This document shows positions 1 to 9,629 of a stretch of 64,000 bases of DNA, one piece after another. Positions within the stretch are counted from its first letter, which is position 1. Each line of letters begins with the position of its first letter. The stretch is taken from positions 2,294,001 through 2,358,000 of the forward strand of contig NZ_CP140155.1 of assembly GCF_034479375.1 (NCBI RefSeq), given 5' to 3'. A model generated the notes under the pieces. It ran no database searches, was not told the origin of the DNA, and saw nothing but the letters and a program-made list of their open reading frames with translations. Position numbers and translations under genes: made by a program. Source of the DNA: Rhodopseudomonas palustris. Lineage in GTDB: Bacteria > Pseudomonadota > Alphaproteobacteria > Rhizobiales > Xanthobacteraceae.

Positions 1-39
1 CATCAGTTCATCCTCGCGCGTGACCGACGATCAGTTTAA
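1..39 (+). CDS. possible 3' end of a gene cut by the window edge
   Basis: Frame 1 is open from the first base and stops with TAA at 37-39, giving a last dozen residues (ends RDRRSV). It is followed directly by a palindromic repeat of the kind that elsewhere in this window mostly separates convergent genes, and purD lies beyond it on the other strand. This supports a plus-strand gene ending here, but twelve codons cannot prove coding and the product cannot be named. Confidence 0.25.
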   Translation, partial: HQFILARDRRSV

Positions 40-44
40 GCACC

Positions 45-134
45 CGTCATGCCCGGCCTTGTGCCGGGCATCCACGTCTTGCTGCAGACGCCGCGAGAAA
101 GACGTGGATGGCCGGGACGAGCCCGGCCATGACG
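45..134. repeat. palindromic intergenic repeat, GTCATGCCCGGC class
   Basis: The two ends are inverted: CGTCATGCCCGGCC at the left and GGCCATGACG at the right, with internal arms built on ACGTGGATG. The same design recurs at 36514-36615. It lies between the window edge and the purD stop codon, so it may form a bidirectional terminator-like hairpin. Confidence 0.7.
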
Positions 135-169
135 AATGGTGAGCAAAGCGACCGTAAGCTTCAACGTCG

Positions 170-1453
170 TTACTTCCCTCGCCGTTCCCGCGCCACCGCC
201 TGCCAGCCGATGTCGCGGCGGCAGAAGCCTTCGGGCCAGTTGATCACGCCGATCGCCTCGTAGGCGCGGCGCTGCGCTTCGGCCACCGTGTTCGCCGATG
301 CGGTGACCGCGAGCACGCGGCCGCCATTGGCGAGCACCCAGTCGCCCGACGCCATGGTGCCGGCATGGAAAATCTGCACGCCCGGGATCTTCTCGGCGCG
401 TTCGAGCCCGGCGATCCGCGTACCCTTCTCGTAGGCGCCGGGATAGCCCTTGGCGGCCATCACCACCGTCAGTGCCGGCTCGCCGATCCAGCGCAGGCTG
501 AAATGCGCGAGCTGGCCGTCGCAGCAGGCGAGCAGCGCCGGCACGATGTCGGACATCATCCGCATCATCAGCACCTGGCATTCCGGATCGCCGAACCGGA
601 CGTTGTATTCGATCAGTTGCGGGCCGTCCTCGGTGATCATCAGACCGGCGAACAGCACGCCCTTGAACGGCGCGCCCATCGCCTTCATCGCCTTCAGCGT
701 CGGGTTGATGATGCGCTCCATCGCCTGCGCGCAGATCGCGTCGGTCATCACCGGCGCCGGCGAATACGCGCCCATGCCGCCGGTGTTCGGCCCCTTGTCG
801 CCGTCGAAGGCGCGCTTGTGGTCCTGCGCGGTGGCGAGCGGCAGCGCGTGCTCGCCGTCGCACAGCACGAAGAACGACGCCTCCTCGCCGACCAGGAAAT
901 CCTCGACCACGACCTCGACGCCGGCGTCGCCGAGCCCGCCGCCGAACATCATGTCGACCGCATCTTCCGCCTCGGCCAGTGTCATCGCCACCACGACGCC
1001 CTTGCCGGCGGCGAGCCCGTCGGCCTTGACCACGATCGGCGCGCCCTGGACGCGGATATAGGCCTTGGCGTCGTCGGGCGAGCTGAAGCGCTCATAGGCG
1101 GCGGTGGGAATGCCGTGCGCCTTGCACAGGTCCTTTGTGAAGCCCTTGGAGCCTTCGAGCTGCGCGGCCTTGCGGGTCGGCCCGAACGCCTTGATGCCGG
1201 CGTCCGCGAGATCGTCGACGATGCCGGCCGCGAGCGGCGCCTCCGGCCCGACCACCACCAGCTCGATCGCATTCGCCTTGCAGAACTCGATCACCGCGCG
1301 ATGGTCGGTGACGTCGAGCGCGATGCAGCTCGCCTCGCGCGCGATCCCGGCATTGCCCGGCGCGCAAAACAGCTTGGTCACCAGAGGCGAGGCCGCGATC
1401 TTCCAGGCCAGCGCGTGTTCGCGGCCGCCCGAACCGAGCAACAAGATGTTCAT
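170..1453 (-). CDS. purD: phosphoribosylamine-glycine ligase
   Basis: PurD (GAR synthetase) joins glycine to 5-phosphoribosylamine using ATP, the second step of de novo purine synthesis in the cytoplasm. The 427-residue protein starts [18 protein letters not shown], the classical N-terminal signature. It carries the ATP-grasp stretch [14 protein letters not shown] near residue 145 and [16 protein letters not shown] near 229, and its length is normal for the family. The reading frame stays open upstream to 1615, but the family N-terminus begins exactly at the ATG at 1453, so that start was chosen. It is divergent from xseA with about 235 bases between them. Nothing unusual was seen. Confidence 0.97.
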   Translation of the reverse strand: MNILLLGSGGREHALAWKIAASPLVTKLFCAPGNAGIAREASCIALDVTDHRAVIEFCKANAIELVVVGPEAPLAAGIVDDLADAGIKAFGPTRKAAQLEGSKGFTKDLCKAHGIPTAAYERFSSPDDAKAYIRVQGAPIVVKADGLAAGKGVVVAMTLAEAEDAVDMMFGGGLGDAGVEVVVEDFLVGEEASFFVLCDGEHALPLATAQDHKRAFDGDKGPNTGGMGAYSPAPVMTDAICAQAMERIINPTLKAMKAMGAPFKGVLFAGLMITEDGPQLIEYNVRFGDPECQVLMMRMMSDIVPALLACCDGQLAHFSLRWIGEPALTVVMAAKGYPGAYEKGTRIAGLERAEKIPGVQIFHAGTMASGDWVLANGGRVLAVTASANTVAEAQRRAYEAIGVINWPEGFCRRDIGWQAVARERRGK

Positions 1454-1688
1454 CGCAAGCCTGACCGTGCCCCGTGGATGGTGCGCGAGGTGTAACACGG
1501 CGGGGGTTCCGGGCAACGAGGGCTTGGGTCCGGATGTGGATATGTCGTAAACCGGGCAGGAAAACCGGCCGCAGCGCGCGCACGGCACGCCGGCTGCGTG
1601 GCTGTGGCAGCACAATGTGGCCCGGCCGGTTGGCGTCGGCTGCGAAAGTCCCTATTTTCCGCAGCAACCCAAACAACTCGCGAATCGC

Positions 1689-3308
1689 ATGGCCCGACTG
1701 CTCGCTCCCGACACGCTCGTCAATGTCGCCGAATTCACCGTCTCCGAGCTGTCGCAGGCGCTCAAGCGGACGGTGGAGGACACCTATGGGCACGTCCGCG
1801 TGCGCGGCGAGATCTCCGGCTTTCGCGGCGCGCATTCGTCGGGGCATTGCTATTTCGCGCTGAAGGACGAGAGCGCCAAGATCGAGGCGGTGATCTGGAA
1901 GGGCGTCGCCGGGCGGATGCGGTTCAAGCCGCAGGAGGGCCTCGAGGTCATCGCCACCGGCAAGCTCACCACCTATCCCGGCTCGTCGAAATATCAGATC
2001 GTGATCGAGGCGCTGGAGCCCGCCGGGATCGGCGCGCTGATGGCGCTGATGGAAGAGCGCAAGCGCAAGCTCGGCGCCGAAGGCCTGTTCGACGAGGCGC
2101 GCAAGCAGCTCTTGCCGTGGCTGCCGGAAGTGATCGGCGTCGTCACCTCCCCCACCGGCGCGGTGATCCGCGACATCCTGCACCGGCTCGAGGACCGCTT
2201 CCCGCGCCGCGTGCTGGTGTGGCCGGTCAAGGTGCAGGGCGAAGGCTCGGCCGAGCAGGTCGCCGCCGCGATCCACGGCTTCAACGCGCTGCCCGAGGGC
2301 GGCCCGATCCCGCGGCCGGATCTGCTGATCGTCGCGCGCGGCGGCGGCTCGCTGGAGGATCTATGGTCCTTCAACGAGGAGATCGTGGTTCGCGCCGCGG
2401 CCGAGAGCATGATCCCGCTGATCTCCGCGGTCGGCCACGAGACCGACGTGACGCTGATCGATTTCGCCGCCGACAAGCGCGCGCCGACGCCGACCGCCGC
2501 GGCCGAAATGGCCGTGCCGGTGCGCGCCGAATTGTTCGTCGAGGTGCAGAGCTACGCGCGGCGGATGATGCTGTGCTGGACCCGCGGCCAGGACTCGCGC
2601 CGCAACGAGTTGCGCGCCGCCGCCCGCGCGCTGCCGGCGGCGAGCGAACTGCTCGCGATCCCGCGGCAGCGGCTCGACGGCGCATCGGCCGGGCTGCCGC
2701 GGGCCCTGCGCGCCAACACGCATGCGCATCATCGGCGCTATGCGCGGGCTGCGGCGGGCATCACGCTGAATGTGCTGCGCGCGCAGGTCGGCCACAGCGC
2801 GCAGCGGCTCGGCATCACCGGCGAGCGGCTGCGCCATTGCACCCGCGCGACGCTGCGCCATCGCCGCGACCGCTTCGAAGGGTTGGCGATCCGGCTGCAG
2901 GCCTCGAAGCTCGCCAACGAACAGGCGCAGCGGATGCGGATCGCACGCGAGCGCGAACGGATGCTCCGGCTCGCCGAGCGCGCACGGCGTGCGCTGGCCA
3001 CCCTGCTCGATCGCCAGCAGGCGCGCGTGACCCAATCAGGCAAATTGCTCACCGCTCTGTCGTATCGCGGCGTGCTGGCGCGCGGCTTCGCGTTGGTGCG
3101 CGACGCCGGCGGCCACGCCGTCCACGCCGCGGCAGCGGTGAATGCCGGCGCGCAGCTCAGCGTCGAGTTCGCCGACGGCCGCGTCGGCGTCACTGCCGAT
3201 GGCGGCGGGTCGACGAGATCCGAAGCTTCGAAGCCCTCCTCGGCCCCCTCCTCCAAGCCGGCGGCCAAGCGCGTATCGAAGCCGATAGACCAGGGCTCGT
3301 TGTTCTAG
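1689..3308 (+). CDS. xseA: exodeoxyribonuclease VII large subunit
   Basis: XseA is the catalytic subunit of exonuclease VII, which degrades single-stranded DNA to oligonucleotides during repair, together with several small XseB subunits (not in this window). An N-terminal OB-type domain (roughly residues 10-110) includes [20 protein letters not shown]. It is followed by the family signature [14 protein letters not shown] and a long Arg-rich, probably coiled C-terminal region. At 539 residues it is longer than the E. coli protein; the extra length is in the C-terminal part. The ATG at 1689 was preferred because the homologous region ([12 protein letters not shown]) follows closely; an in-frame ATG at 1617 would add 24 residues. 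Confidence 0.93.
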   Translation: MARLLAPDTLVNVAEFTVSELSQALKRTVEDTYGHVRVRGEISGFRGAHSSGHCYFALKDESAKIEAVIWKGVAGRMRFKPQEGLEVIATGKLTTYPGSSKYQIVIEALEPAGIGALMALMEERKRKLGAEGLFDEARKQLLPWLPEVIGVVTSPTGAVIRDILHRLEDRFPRRVLVWPVKVQGEGSAEQVAAAIHGFNALPEGGPIPRPDLLIVARGGGSLEDLWSFNEEIVVRAAAESMIPLISAVGHETDVTLIDFAADKRAPTPTAAAEMAVPVRAELFVEVQSYARRMMLCWTRGQDSRRNELRAAARALPAASELLAIPRQRLDGASAGLPRALRANTHAHHRRYARAAAGITLNVLRAQVGHSAQRLGITGERLRHCTRATLRHRRDRFEGLAIRLQASKLANEQAQRMRIARERERMLRLAERARRALATLLDRQQARVTQSGKLLTALSYRGVLARGFALVRDAGGHAVHAAAAVNAGAQLSVEFADGRVGVTADGGGSTRSEASKPSSAPSSKPAAKRVSKPIDQGSLF

Positions 3309-3560
3309 AGCTGGAAAATCGATCTTCGAAATCGTGATACGATTTTGTCGTTTAGGAATGAGCTTTCCGAAAGCCGCCGTGCACGTTTGGGGTCGATTGC
3401 TTCGGCAATAGGCTCACGCTGCAGAAAACCAGTCCGTGACACCAAAACTTCGACCCCCCGAAATAGTCATCCATAAGCCATTGATATTATTGATTTGTTC
3501 CTCGACGTTGAAAAACCTCGCTAGCGAAGGTAGTATTATTAATAAATTAAGCAGTGTGAC

Positions 3561-5066
3561 ATGAACGATATCAAGGCCATCCTAGCTACCCACGGCCCGA
3601 GCCGATCGTCTCTTATAGCAGAGCATCTGCAGAAGCAGCTCGGCATCAATGCCGATGCGGCGCGAAAACGCCTGTCGCGAGTGTCGAAGCCTATCGTCCG
3701 TTTTCCCATCCCTCTTTTGCCCAAGCGTGAAGCTTTTCTTTACCGGCTTCCTGATCGCAACACTGAACGATTCTGGACGAATTTTCATCGCGACCTGCGC
3801 GCGACAAACTCGGTCTACGGTGCCGCTATCGACGGTGTGCTTGCCCGGGGTGGCACAGTTCTTAAGGAGGACTTCTCTGTTATCAGCGGAGCACCGATTG
3901 CGCAGAAAGGACAAATTTCTGCAGACCGCGTCGCGTCCCAGTTGGTGGATGCCGGTTTTCTCACCGCATTTGATTTGCCAGAGAGCTGCTATACGGCCGC
4001 TAGGGCTGATGCGGTTGGCTCGGCGAACCGTACTGCCCGTTCGCTCTCCGAAGGCGTTCTGCTCGATGCGCTTCGCGAATGGGCGCGCAAGATTGGTCTC
4101 GCCAGTTATAGTTCAATCGCCATTCGTGGCGATGCTCGAAAGCCGCAGGTCGGCCCGTTCGTGTGGGACCTATCAGGTCCCAGTTATTTGATGCCGCTGC
4201 GCAACGGTGATTCAAAGCCGGGCTTCTTGGTGGCTGACGTATTTGCCGATGGACGGCTGAATGAGTTCCACATCCGATATTTCATTCGCAAGGCTCGGAT
4301 GTCGAAGGCTGCGCTGAATGGTACGGGCATTTTCCCAATTTTGCTGGCAGAATCATTCACGTCCGCAGCGCTGACCGAAGGACATAAAGCCGGTGTTGTG
4401 CTGGCGACACACGAGAACCTCTTTGGCGGGCGCGTTGCGCAGTCAATTCGTAGTCTTGTGAAGACGCTCAATGATGCCGCCGCCATGGTGTCCGGCTATC
4501 CGGAGCGACTTGAAGAATACATTCACGAACTATCTTCGATCGAAGGTAAGGCCGGCAATTTGCGCGGCATTCTCTTTCACCTGCTCTCGGCGCATCTTCT
4601 GCGGCGTTCTGCGGTGTCGATCGATATAGGCATAAGCGCGTATGATGAAAAGACTGGTAAACGCGGAGATATCGACATCATCGCCATAACAGAGCAGTCA
4701 GCATCCTGTACGCTTGTCGAATGCAAGGGCAAACAGCCGGGTGGTGTTGTCGAAATCGACGAGGTCGAGGACTGGCTGCGGCGTATTCCGACGTTCAATG
4801 CTTATCTCCAAAGCCATCGAACGCTTCGCGAGGCCGACCGGCGGTTCGAGCTGTGGACATCAGGCACATTCAGCGTAGATTCGGTTCAGTTGCTCGAGGC
4901 AGAAAAAGTCAAACGGACGCGGCTCCCCATCGATTGGAAGGACGGCCAGCAGGTTCTGGCGCTTGCGCGCTCAGGCAAACAGAAGGTTATCAAGGACACG
5001 CTGTTTGAGCATTTCTTGCGCCACCCGCTCGCTGAGATTGCGTCCGACATGGAGGCTGCTGAATAA
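3561..5066 (+). CDS. lone PD-(D/E)XK-type nuclease-like protein, possible defence gene
   Basis: This 501-residue protein has no family I can name. Residues 1-60 look like a winged-helix/HTH domain with a basic segment (AARKRLSR). Near the C-terminus, GDIDII (Asp370, Asp372) is followed 15 residues later by VECKGK (Glu387, Lys389), the D-x(n)-E-x-K pattern of restriction-endonuclease-fold enzymes, and a helix before it holds Glu328. Residues about 160-290 look like a second, degenerate domain of similar type. No signal peptide or membrane segment is seen. The gene and its flanks are visibly AT-richer and use more T/A-ending codons than neighbours, suggesting transfer. It stands alone between xseA and a hydrolase gene. 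A role in restriction or phage defence is inference only. Confidence 0.8.
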   Translation: MNDIKAILATHGPSRSSLIAEHLQKQLGINADAARKRLSRVSKPIVRFPIPLLPKREAFLYRLPDRNTERFWTNFHRDLRATNSVYGAAIDGVLARGGTVLKEDFSVISGAPIAQKGQISADRVASQLVDAGFLTAFDLPESCYTAARADAVGSANRTARSLSEGVLLDALREWARKIGLASYSSIAIRGDARKPQVGPFVWDLSGPSYLMPLRNGDSKPGFLVADVFADGRLNEFHIRYFIRKARMSKAALNGTGIFPILLAESFTSAALTEGHKAGVVLATHENLFGGRVAQSIRSLVKTLNDAAAMVSGYPERLEEYIHELSSIEGKAGNLRGILFHLLSAHLLRRSAVSIDIGISAYDEKTGKRGDIDIIAITEQSASCTLVECKGKQPGGVVEIDEVEDWLRRIPTFNAYLQSHRTLREADRRFELWTSGTFSVDSVQLLEAEKVKRTRLPIDWKDGQQVLALARSGKQKVIKDTLFEHFLRHPLAEIASDMEAAE

Positions 5067-5140
5067 TTCTTAGAACTCTGCTCTTTGACGCCAAAAATTG
5101 ATATGATGGAATGCTCGACCATCTAGACTAGATTTGCCAC

Positions 5141-5968
5141 TCACCGCCCGAGCCAATGCGATACCCGCCTTTCGGCATCGCTGCGCGCGGCCGCATCGAA
5201 GCCGCGATGGCCCTGCTCAGGCACTTCCGGATCGTCGGCGCCGGCGAGATGCGGCGTGACGCCGGCGTGGTCGAAATCGTGATCGGCGCCGGGATAGACC
5301 ACGATCCGCGCCAGCGCGCTGCGGCCGCGGGCGCCGTCGATCATCGCCCGGCAGGCCGAGGCCGAGCTGATGGCGTCATTGCCGCCGATCAGCACCAGCG
5401 TCGGCACCCGTGCACTCCATCCGAGCCGCGCCGAGATCCGGCAATCCGGATAGAACGCGATCGCCGAGCGGAACTCGGGCTCGCCGCTGGCGGACACGGT
5501 TTGCGGGCGCACCGCCCACAGCAGCGCGCTCGCGCCATTGTCCCAGCCGATCAGGCCGATGCGCTGGCGCGCGACGAAGGGCTGCTGCGCGAGCCAGTGC
5601 CGTGCGGCGGCGATGTCCGCTAGGCGCTCGCGCCGCGCCAGCGAGCGGCGGCCCCGGGCGTCGCACTGAGGACCGAGACCGCGTGAACCGTAACTGTCCG
5701 GCAGCAGCACGGCATGGCCGGATTTCAGCAATTGTCTGGCCCAATCGGCGTAGCGTGGCCTGATGGCGCCGGACCTGCCGACCAGTCCACCGCAGCCATG
5801 CAAGGCGACGACCGCGGGAAACGGACCGTCGCCGTGGGGCCTGAACAGGAATGCGCTGAGCTTGCCCTCCGCCGCCGAAATATTCACGATTTCGGGCGCG
5901 GGCGCCGCCACGGCGGCCTGCCCCGCGGCGAGCAGAACCGCAATCGACAGAAACAAAGGCAGGCGCAT
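5141..5968 (-). CDS. secreted dienelactone-hydrolase-family alpha/beta hydrolase
   Basis: A 275-residue protein starting MRLPLFLSIAVLLAAGQAAVAA, a clear Sec signal peptide, so probably periplasmic. The mature part has the alpha/beta-hydrolase oxyanion loop LHGCGG, a nucleophile-elbow sequence GWDNG at 141-145, an acid candidate Asp198 in GGND, and His230 in GADHDFD. The family normally has Cys or Ser at the elbow; here it is Asp143, as in haloalkane-dehalogenase-like enzymes, so the reaction may differ. The open frame runs upstream to 6247, but the signal peptide fixes the start at 5968. Substrate unknown. Confidence 0.85.
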   Translation of the reverse strand: MRLPLFLSIAVLLAAGQAAVAAPAPEIVNISAAEGKLSAFLFRPHGDGPFPAVVALHGCGGLVGRSGAIRPRYADWARQLLKSGHAVLLPDSYGSRGLGPQCDARGRRSLARRERLADIAAARHWLAQQPFVARQRIGLIGWDNGASALLWAVRPQTVSASGEPEFRSAIAFYPDCRISARLGWSARVPTLVLIGGNDAISSASACRAMIDGARGRSALARIVVYPGADHDFDHAGVTPHLAGADDPEVPEQGHRGFDAAARSDAERRVSHWLGR

Positions 5969-6161
5969 TGCACAGGTCCAGGCGGTAATCCCGGTCGGCC
6001 GGCGAGCGCCCACCGCAATACAGATTATCATGCGCCAGAACTGCGATTTCATCACAAGTCGGTGGTTTGCAACGCCGCTCATCCGTTCTATCTGTGGGAG
6101 ATATCGACCGCGAGCGGCCGGGGCAACGCCTCGCCGCATGCGGTATCTCAGGAGATCAGCC

Positions 6162-6389
6162 GTGCTGAACAAATTTGGCCCCTCGGGCTCGGGCGAAGCG
6201 CAGGTGCAATACCTCGACGGAGATTTCCGCGTGATCTCTCCGGGCACCTATGTCCGCTGCGCGGTGACCGGCGTGCAGATTCCGCTCGACGAGTTGAAAT
6301 ACTGGAGCGTCGATCTCAAGGAAGCCTACGCCACGCCGATCGCGGTGCTGCAGCGGCATTATCCCGAGGCGGCGAAGCCGCTGATCTGA
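6162..6389 (+). CDS. DUF2093 small protein
   Basis: A 75-residue cytoplasmic protein of the DUF2093 family, known from alphaproteobacteria and of unknown function. Its sequence contains QYLDGDFRVISPGTYVRCAV followed by LDELKYWSVDLKEAY, which I recognise as this family. The start is GTG at 6162 because AGGAG lies about eight bases upstream; an in-frame ATG at 6138 has no such site. It stands between the divergent hydrolase gene and the convergent methyltransferase gene. Confidence 0.85.
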   Translation: MLNKFGPSGSGEAQVQYLDGDFRVISPGTYVRCAVTGVQIPLDELKYWSVDLKEAYATPIAVLQRHYPEAAKPLI

Positions 6390-6420
6390 CGGCCGGGCAA
6401 ACCGCGGGCTCGATTTCCGT

Positions 6421-7146
6421 TCACGCGACGGGCCGTCGCGCGGTGGCGACGTATTGCGCGCCGAGCGGCAGCCTGCGAATCGCGTGCTCGATCTTGCGGA
6501 CCGCTGCGTTCTCGAACGGCGTGAAGAAGATGTACTCGATCTCCGGCGGCGCGAAGCCGGCTTGCGCCAGCAGCGCGCGCGCCGTCGGCGCGCTGAGCAG
6601 CACCGCGTCGTGATCGAACGCGCAGCGATGCACCGCCAGCCGCGTCAGCGGGTTCCACGGATTGTGCTCGCAGATCACCAGCGCCCCGCCGGGCCGCAGC
6701 ACCCGCAGCGCTTCTTCGAGAAACCCGACCCATTCGGCGACGGCGACGTGGTGGACGACGCACACCGTGACCGCCAGATCGAAACTCGCATCGGCGAACG
6801 GAAGCGTGCGGCCGTCATAGAGCTGATAGTCATTGCCCGGATGGCGCTGTCTGGCGATGTCGAGCGGCGTCGGGCTGACGTCGACGCCCGAGACCTCGCA
6901 GACCGATGGCGGCAGGAAGCCGTGGATCAGCCCGGGGCCGCAGCCGATATCGAGCAGCCGCGCTGGTCGCCCCAGGCCGAGGCTCTTCACCTTCTCGATC
7001 ACCTTGTCGGCCTTGCCGCGGGTGAAGAACGACTGGTCGAGGCCCGAGAAATTGATCGACTGGTTCACCTCGGGCGCGTAGTCCGGATAGGGATCGCTGG
7101 CCCAGCGCGAGGCGGCGCCGTCGTTGCGGTCGGGACTGCTGGTCAT
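6421..7146 (-). CDS. class I SAM-dependent methyltransferase
   Basis: This 241-residue protein has the class I methyltransferase motifs: LLDIGCGPGLIHG (motif I), VSGVDVSPTPLDIA (motif II) and LPFADASFDLAVTV, followed by VLRPGG. It is the last gene of a translationally coupled trio: its ATG overlaps the stop of the upstream membrane-protein gene (ATGA). With a polyprenyl-phosphate glycosyltransferase and a GT-C-like membrane protein as partners, a role in modifying a lipid-linked or envelope glycan is likely. The substrate cannot be read from the sequence. Confidence 0.88.
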   Translation of the reverse strand: MTSSPDRNDGAASRWASDPYPDYAPEVNQSINFSGLDQSFFTRGKADKVIEKVKSLGLGRPARLLDIGCGPGLIHGFLPPSVCEVSGVDVSPTPLDIARQRHPGNDYQLYDGRTLPFADASFDLAVTVCVVHHVAVAEWVGFLEEALRVLRPGGALVICEHNPWNPLTRLAVHRCAFDHDAVLLSAPTARALLAQAGFAPPEIEYIFFTPFENAAVRKIEHAIRRLPLGAQYVATARRPVA

Positions 7147-8501
7147 CGCGCATCTCCCTGTGGGCTTTTCATCCAGCCGATCGAGAAGCCCCCGACCCGG
7201 TCGACCGGCGTCACATCCGGCCGCGACGTGCGGCCGACCACCAGCACCGGCCGCGATAGGCCGCGGATCTGCGGCGCGATCTCGGCATCCTCGGGCAGCC
7301 AGACATATTGATCGGGCGTCGGCGCACCGGGCAACGCCGGATGCGGCCCCAGCACCAGCATGTTCGGCGCCGCGACCCTGCGAATGGCCGCGGCGAGCCG
7401 CGCGTGGCTGTAGTCGCCATTGTACAGCATCAGCGCCAGATAGCTCGCGAGATGAAACGCCAGCAGCGGCAGCAGCGCCGACGGCCGGATCCGCAACGCC
7501 AGCAGATAGAACGGCACGAAGATCCAGACGACGTAGAGATAGCTGCCGCGTCCGAGCAGTTCCAGCAGCACCACCGCCAGCACGATCTGCAGGATCGGCT
7601 CGCGCGCCTCGTTCCAGATCTGCGGCAGACTCCGGGCGTGGAGCATGATCGCGCCGGCGAGGCCGATGCAGGCCAGTTCCGGCAGATGGCGCTTGTACTG
7701 CGCGTGCCAGAAGTAAGCGGCCAGTGGCGAACGGATGCCGTTGGTGCCCTGCCGGCCGCCGAGATCGTGCAGCCATCGCAGCGACACCATGTCCGGATGC
7801 AGCGCCCAGAACAGCGCCATGCCGAGCACGCCGCCCAGCGCGAGTTGCACCAGCGCGCGCAGGCCCATGCGATCCAGCAGCACGCGCAGCGCGACGAAGC
7901 CGGCGCCGATCACGCCGGTGGCGTGGATCTCCACTGCGAGCACCGCCAGCGCGCCGCCGAGCCAGACCAGGCGCGGCCGGCGCACGCACAGCAAGGCTAT
8001 CAGCGTCGCCGCCAGCGACAGCGTTTCGGCGCGGAGAGAGACCACGCCGCGCAGCACCGGCTCCATCAGGCACAGCACGATCGCCATCGTCAGCGCCGTC
8101 ACCGGACGGTAGTCGAACTCGGCGCGCAGGAAGCCGTAGAACGCGGCGAGGATCAGCAGCAGCCACAATTCGTTGGCGACGAACACGGTCCAGTAGCCGT
8201 GGCCCATCAGCGCATACACCGCCGCGATCAGCGCGGTCGGGATCATCGAGAACACGTAGGTGCCCCCGACCAGGTCGTTCGGATAGAAGAAGCGGTCGGC
8301 GCGGATGCCGTGATCGACCAGATTGACCGCCCAGGAGTAGATCCAGAACGCGTCCATCTCGTTCGGCGTGAACACCAGGAACAGCTTCACCGAGATCGCC
8401 AGCAAAGCCGCCGCAGCGAGCGCCAGCACCGGCGCGCGGCCGGCAAGTCCGATCCAGCGATCCGACGCCGGCGGCGCGGCGGTGAGCGACGCCCCGGTCA
8501 T
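7143..8501 (-). CDS. polytopic membrane protein, possible GT-C-type glycosyltransferase
   Basis: A 452-residue protein with about ten hydrophobic segments and a small hydrophilic C-terminal domain (DQYVWLPEDAEIAPQI onward). The first extracytoplasmic loop contains NEMDAFWIYSW, an acidic motif in the position where GT-C glycosyltransferases (for example ArnT/RgtA-type enzymes) keep catalytic acidic residues. It overlaps its neighbours on both sides by four bases (ATGA), between a dolichyl/undecaprenyl-phosphate sugar synthase and a methyltransferase. It probably uses a polyprenyl-phosphate sugar on the periplasmic face, but no family assignment is certain. Confidence 0.8.
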   Translation of the reverse strand: MTGASLTAAPPASDRWIGLAGRAPVLALAAAALLAISVKLFLVFTPNEMDAFWIYSWAVNLVDHGIRADRFFYPNDLVGGTYVFSMIPTALIAAVYALMGHGYWTVFVANELWLLLILAAFYGFLRAEFDYRPVTALTMAIVLCLMEPVLRGVVSLRAETLSLAATLIALLCVRRPRLVWLGGALAVLAVEIHATGVIGAGFVALRVLLDRMGLRALVQLALGGVLGMALFWALHPDMVSLRWLHDLGGRQGTNGIRSPLAAYFWHAQYKRHLPELACIGLAGAIMLHARSLPQIWNEAREPILQIVLAVVLLELLGRGSYLYVVWIFVPFYLLALRIRPSALLPLLAFHLASYLALMLYNGDYSHARLAAAIRRVAAPNMLVLGPHPALPGAPTPDQYVWLPEDAEIAPQIRGLSRPVLVVGRTSRPDVTPVDRVGGFSIGWMKSPQGDAR

Positions 8502-9502
8502 CGCGCGCCTCCTTCGCGCTCGCGCCGGTCCGGCCGCGCGGCGATGCCGTCGCTCGCGGTCTCGCGAACGATGAATCGCGGCCGCCGCTTCGTCTCCAGA
8601 AAGATCTTGCCGACGTACTCCCCGATCACGCCGAGGAAGATGAACTGCAACCCCTGGAACAGCATCAGCGGCAGCATGATCGAGGCCCAGCCGGGAATCG
8701 ATTGGTCGGTGAACAGTTTGGCCCACAGCGTCCAGAGGCCGAGCAGGAAGGCGAGCAGCGACACCGCGAGACCGATGATCCCGATCGCCCGCAGCGGCGC
8801 CACCGACCACGAGGTGATGCCGTCGATCGCGAAATGCAGCATCTTGCCGAGCGGGTACTTGGTCGCGCCGGCGACGCGGGGCGTGCGCCGATAGGCGACC
8901 TGCGCGGTCTCGAAGCCGAGCCGGTGCACCAGCGCCCGCAGGAACAGGTTGGTTTCCGAATATTGCAGCAGCGCCGCGATCGCGCGCCGGCTCATCAGCC
9001 GGAAGTCGGCGTGCTGCGGCAGGATCTCGGCGCCGAGCAGGCCGAGCAGCTTGTAGTACAGGCCGGCGGAGTTGCGCTTGAACCAGGTGTCGGACTGCCG
9101 CTCGGAGCGGACGCCGTAAACGATGTCGGCGCCGTCGTGATAGCGCGCCACCATGGTCTCGATCGCGTTCGGATCGTCCTGCAGATCGGCGTCGATCGTC
9201 ACCACCATCTCGGCGGTCGAGGCCGAGAGCCCCGCCCACAGCGCCGCCTGATGCCCGAAATTGCCCGACAACCGGATGCCATCGTAGCGCTGCGGTTGCG
9301 ACGCGTGCAGCGCCTCGATCAATCGCCATGTCTTGTCGGAGGAGCCGTCGTCGACGAACAGCACGCTGCTCGAATTCGCGATCGATCCGCGCGCGATGCA
9401 GGATTCGATCACGCCGCAGAGTTGCCGCGCGGTTTCCGGCAGCGCCTCTTCCTCGTTGAAGCAGGGAACGACGATCTGCAGACGATCCACCAATGCCACC
9501 AT
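8498..9502 (-). CDS. GT2 polyprenyl-phosphate glycosyltransferase (ArnC/DPM1-like)
   Basis: A 334-residue family 2 glycosyltransferase of the type that transfers a sugar from a nucleotide donor to undecaprenyl or dodecaprenyl phosphate at the inner membrane. It has VVPCFNEEEALPE at the N-terminus, FVDDGSSD at 49-56 and TIDADLQDDP at 102-111. Two C-terminal membrane helices end in GVIGEYVGKIFLETKRRPRF, the usual end of this class. It is the first gene of a coupled trio. A paralogue of the same architecture lies at 20598-21641. The sugar is unknown; a product used in lipid A or LPS decoration is plausible since lpxK and waaA are next door. Confidence 0.92.
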   Translation of the reverse strand: MVALVDRLQIVVPCFNEEEALPETARQLCGVIESCIARGSIANSSSVLFVDDGSSDKTWRLIEALHASQPQRYDGIRLSGNFGHQAALWAGLSASTAEMVVTIDADLQDDPNAIETMVARYHDGADIVYGVRSERQSDTWFKRNSAGLYYKLLGLLGAEILPQHADFRLMSRRAIAALLQYSETNLFLRALVHRLGFETAQVAYRRTPRVAGATKYPLGKMLHFAIDGITSWSVAPLRAIGIIGLAVSLLAFLLGLWTLWAKLFTDQSIPGWASIMLPLMLFQGLQFIFLGVIGEYVGKIFLETKRRPRFIVRETASDGIAARPDRREREGGAR

Positions 9503-9629
9503 CCCCTGGCGCCTCGGGTTGCGAGGCGGTCTTCACTCGGCGGAAGAGAAACTCTCAATTCAATCGATGAGCACAACCGGCAATGACGGCAGGATCGTCA
9601 AATCGGCCGCGCAGTCAATCGCGGATCGC

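Noticed and set aside
365..1495. A 376-codon plus-strand frame opposite purD
   Set aside because: Antisense shadow; PurD motifs are complete on the minus strand.
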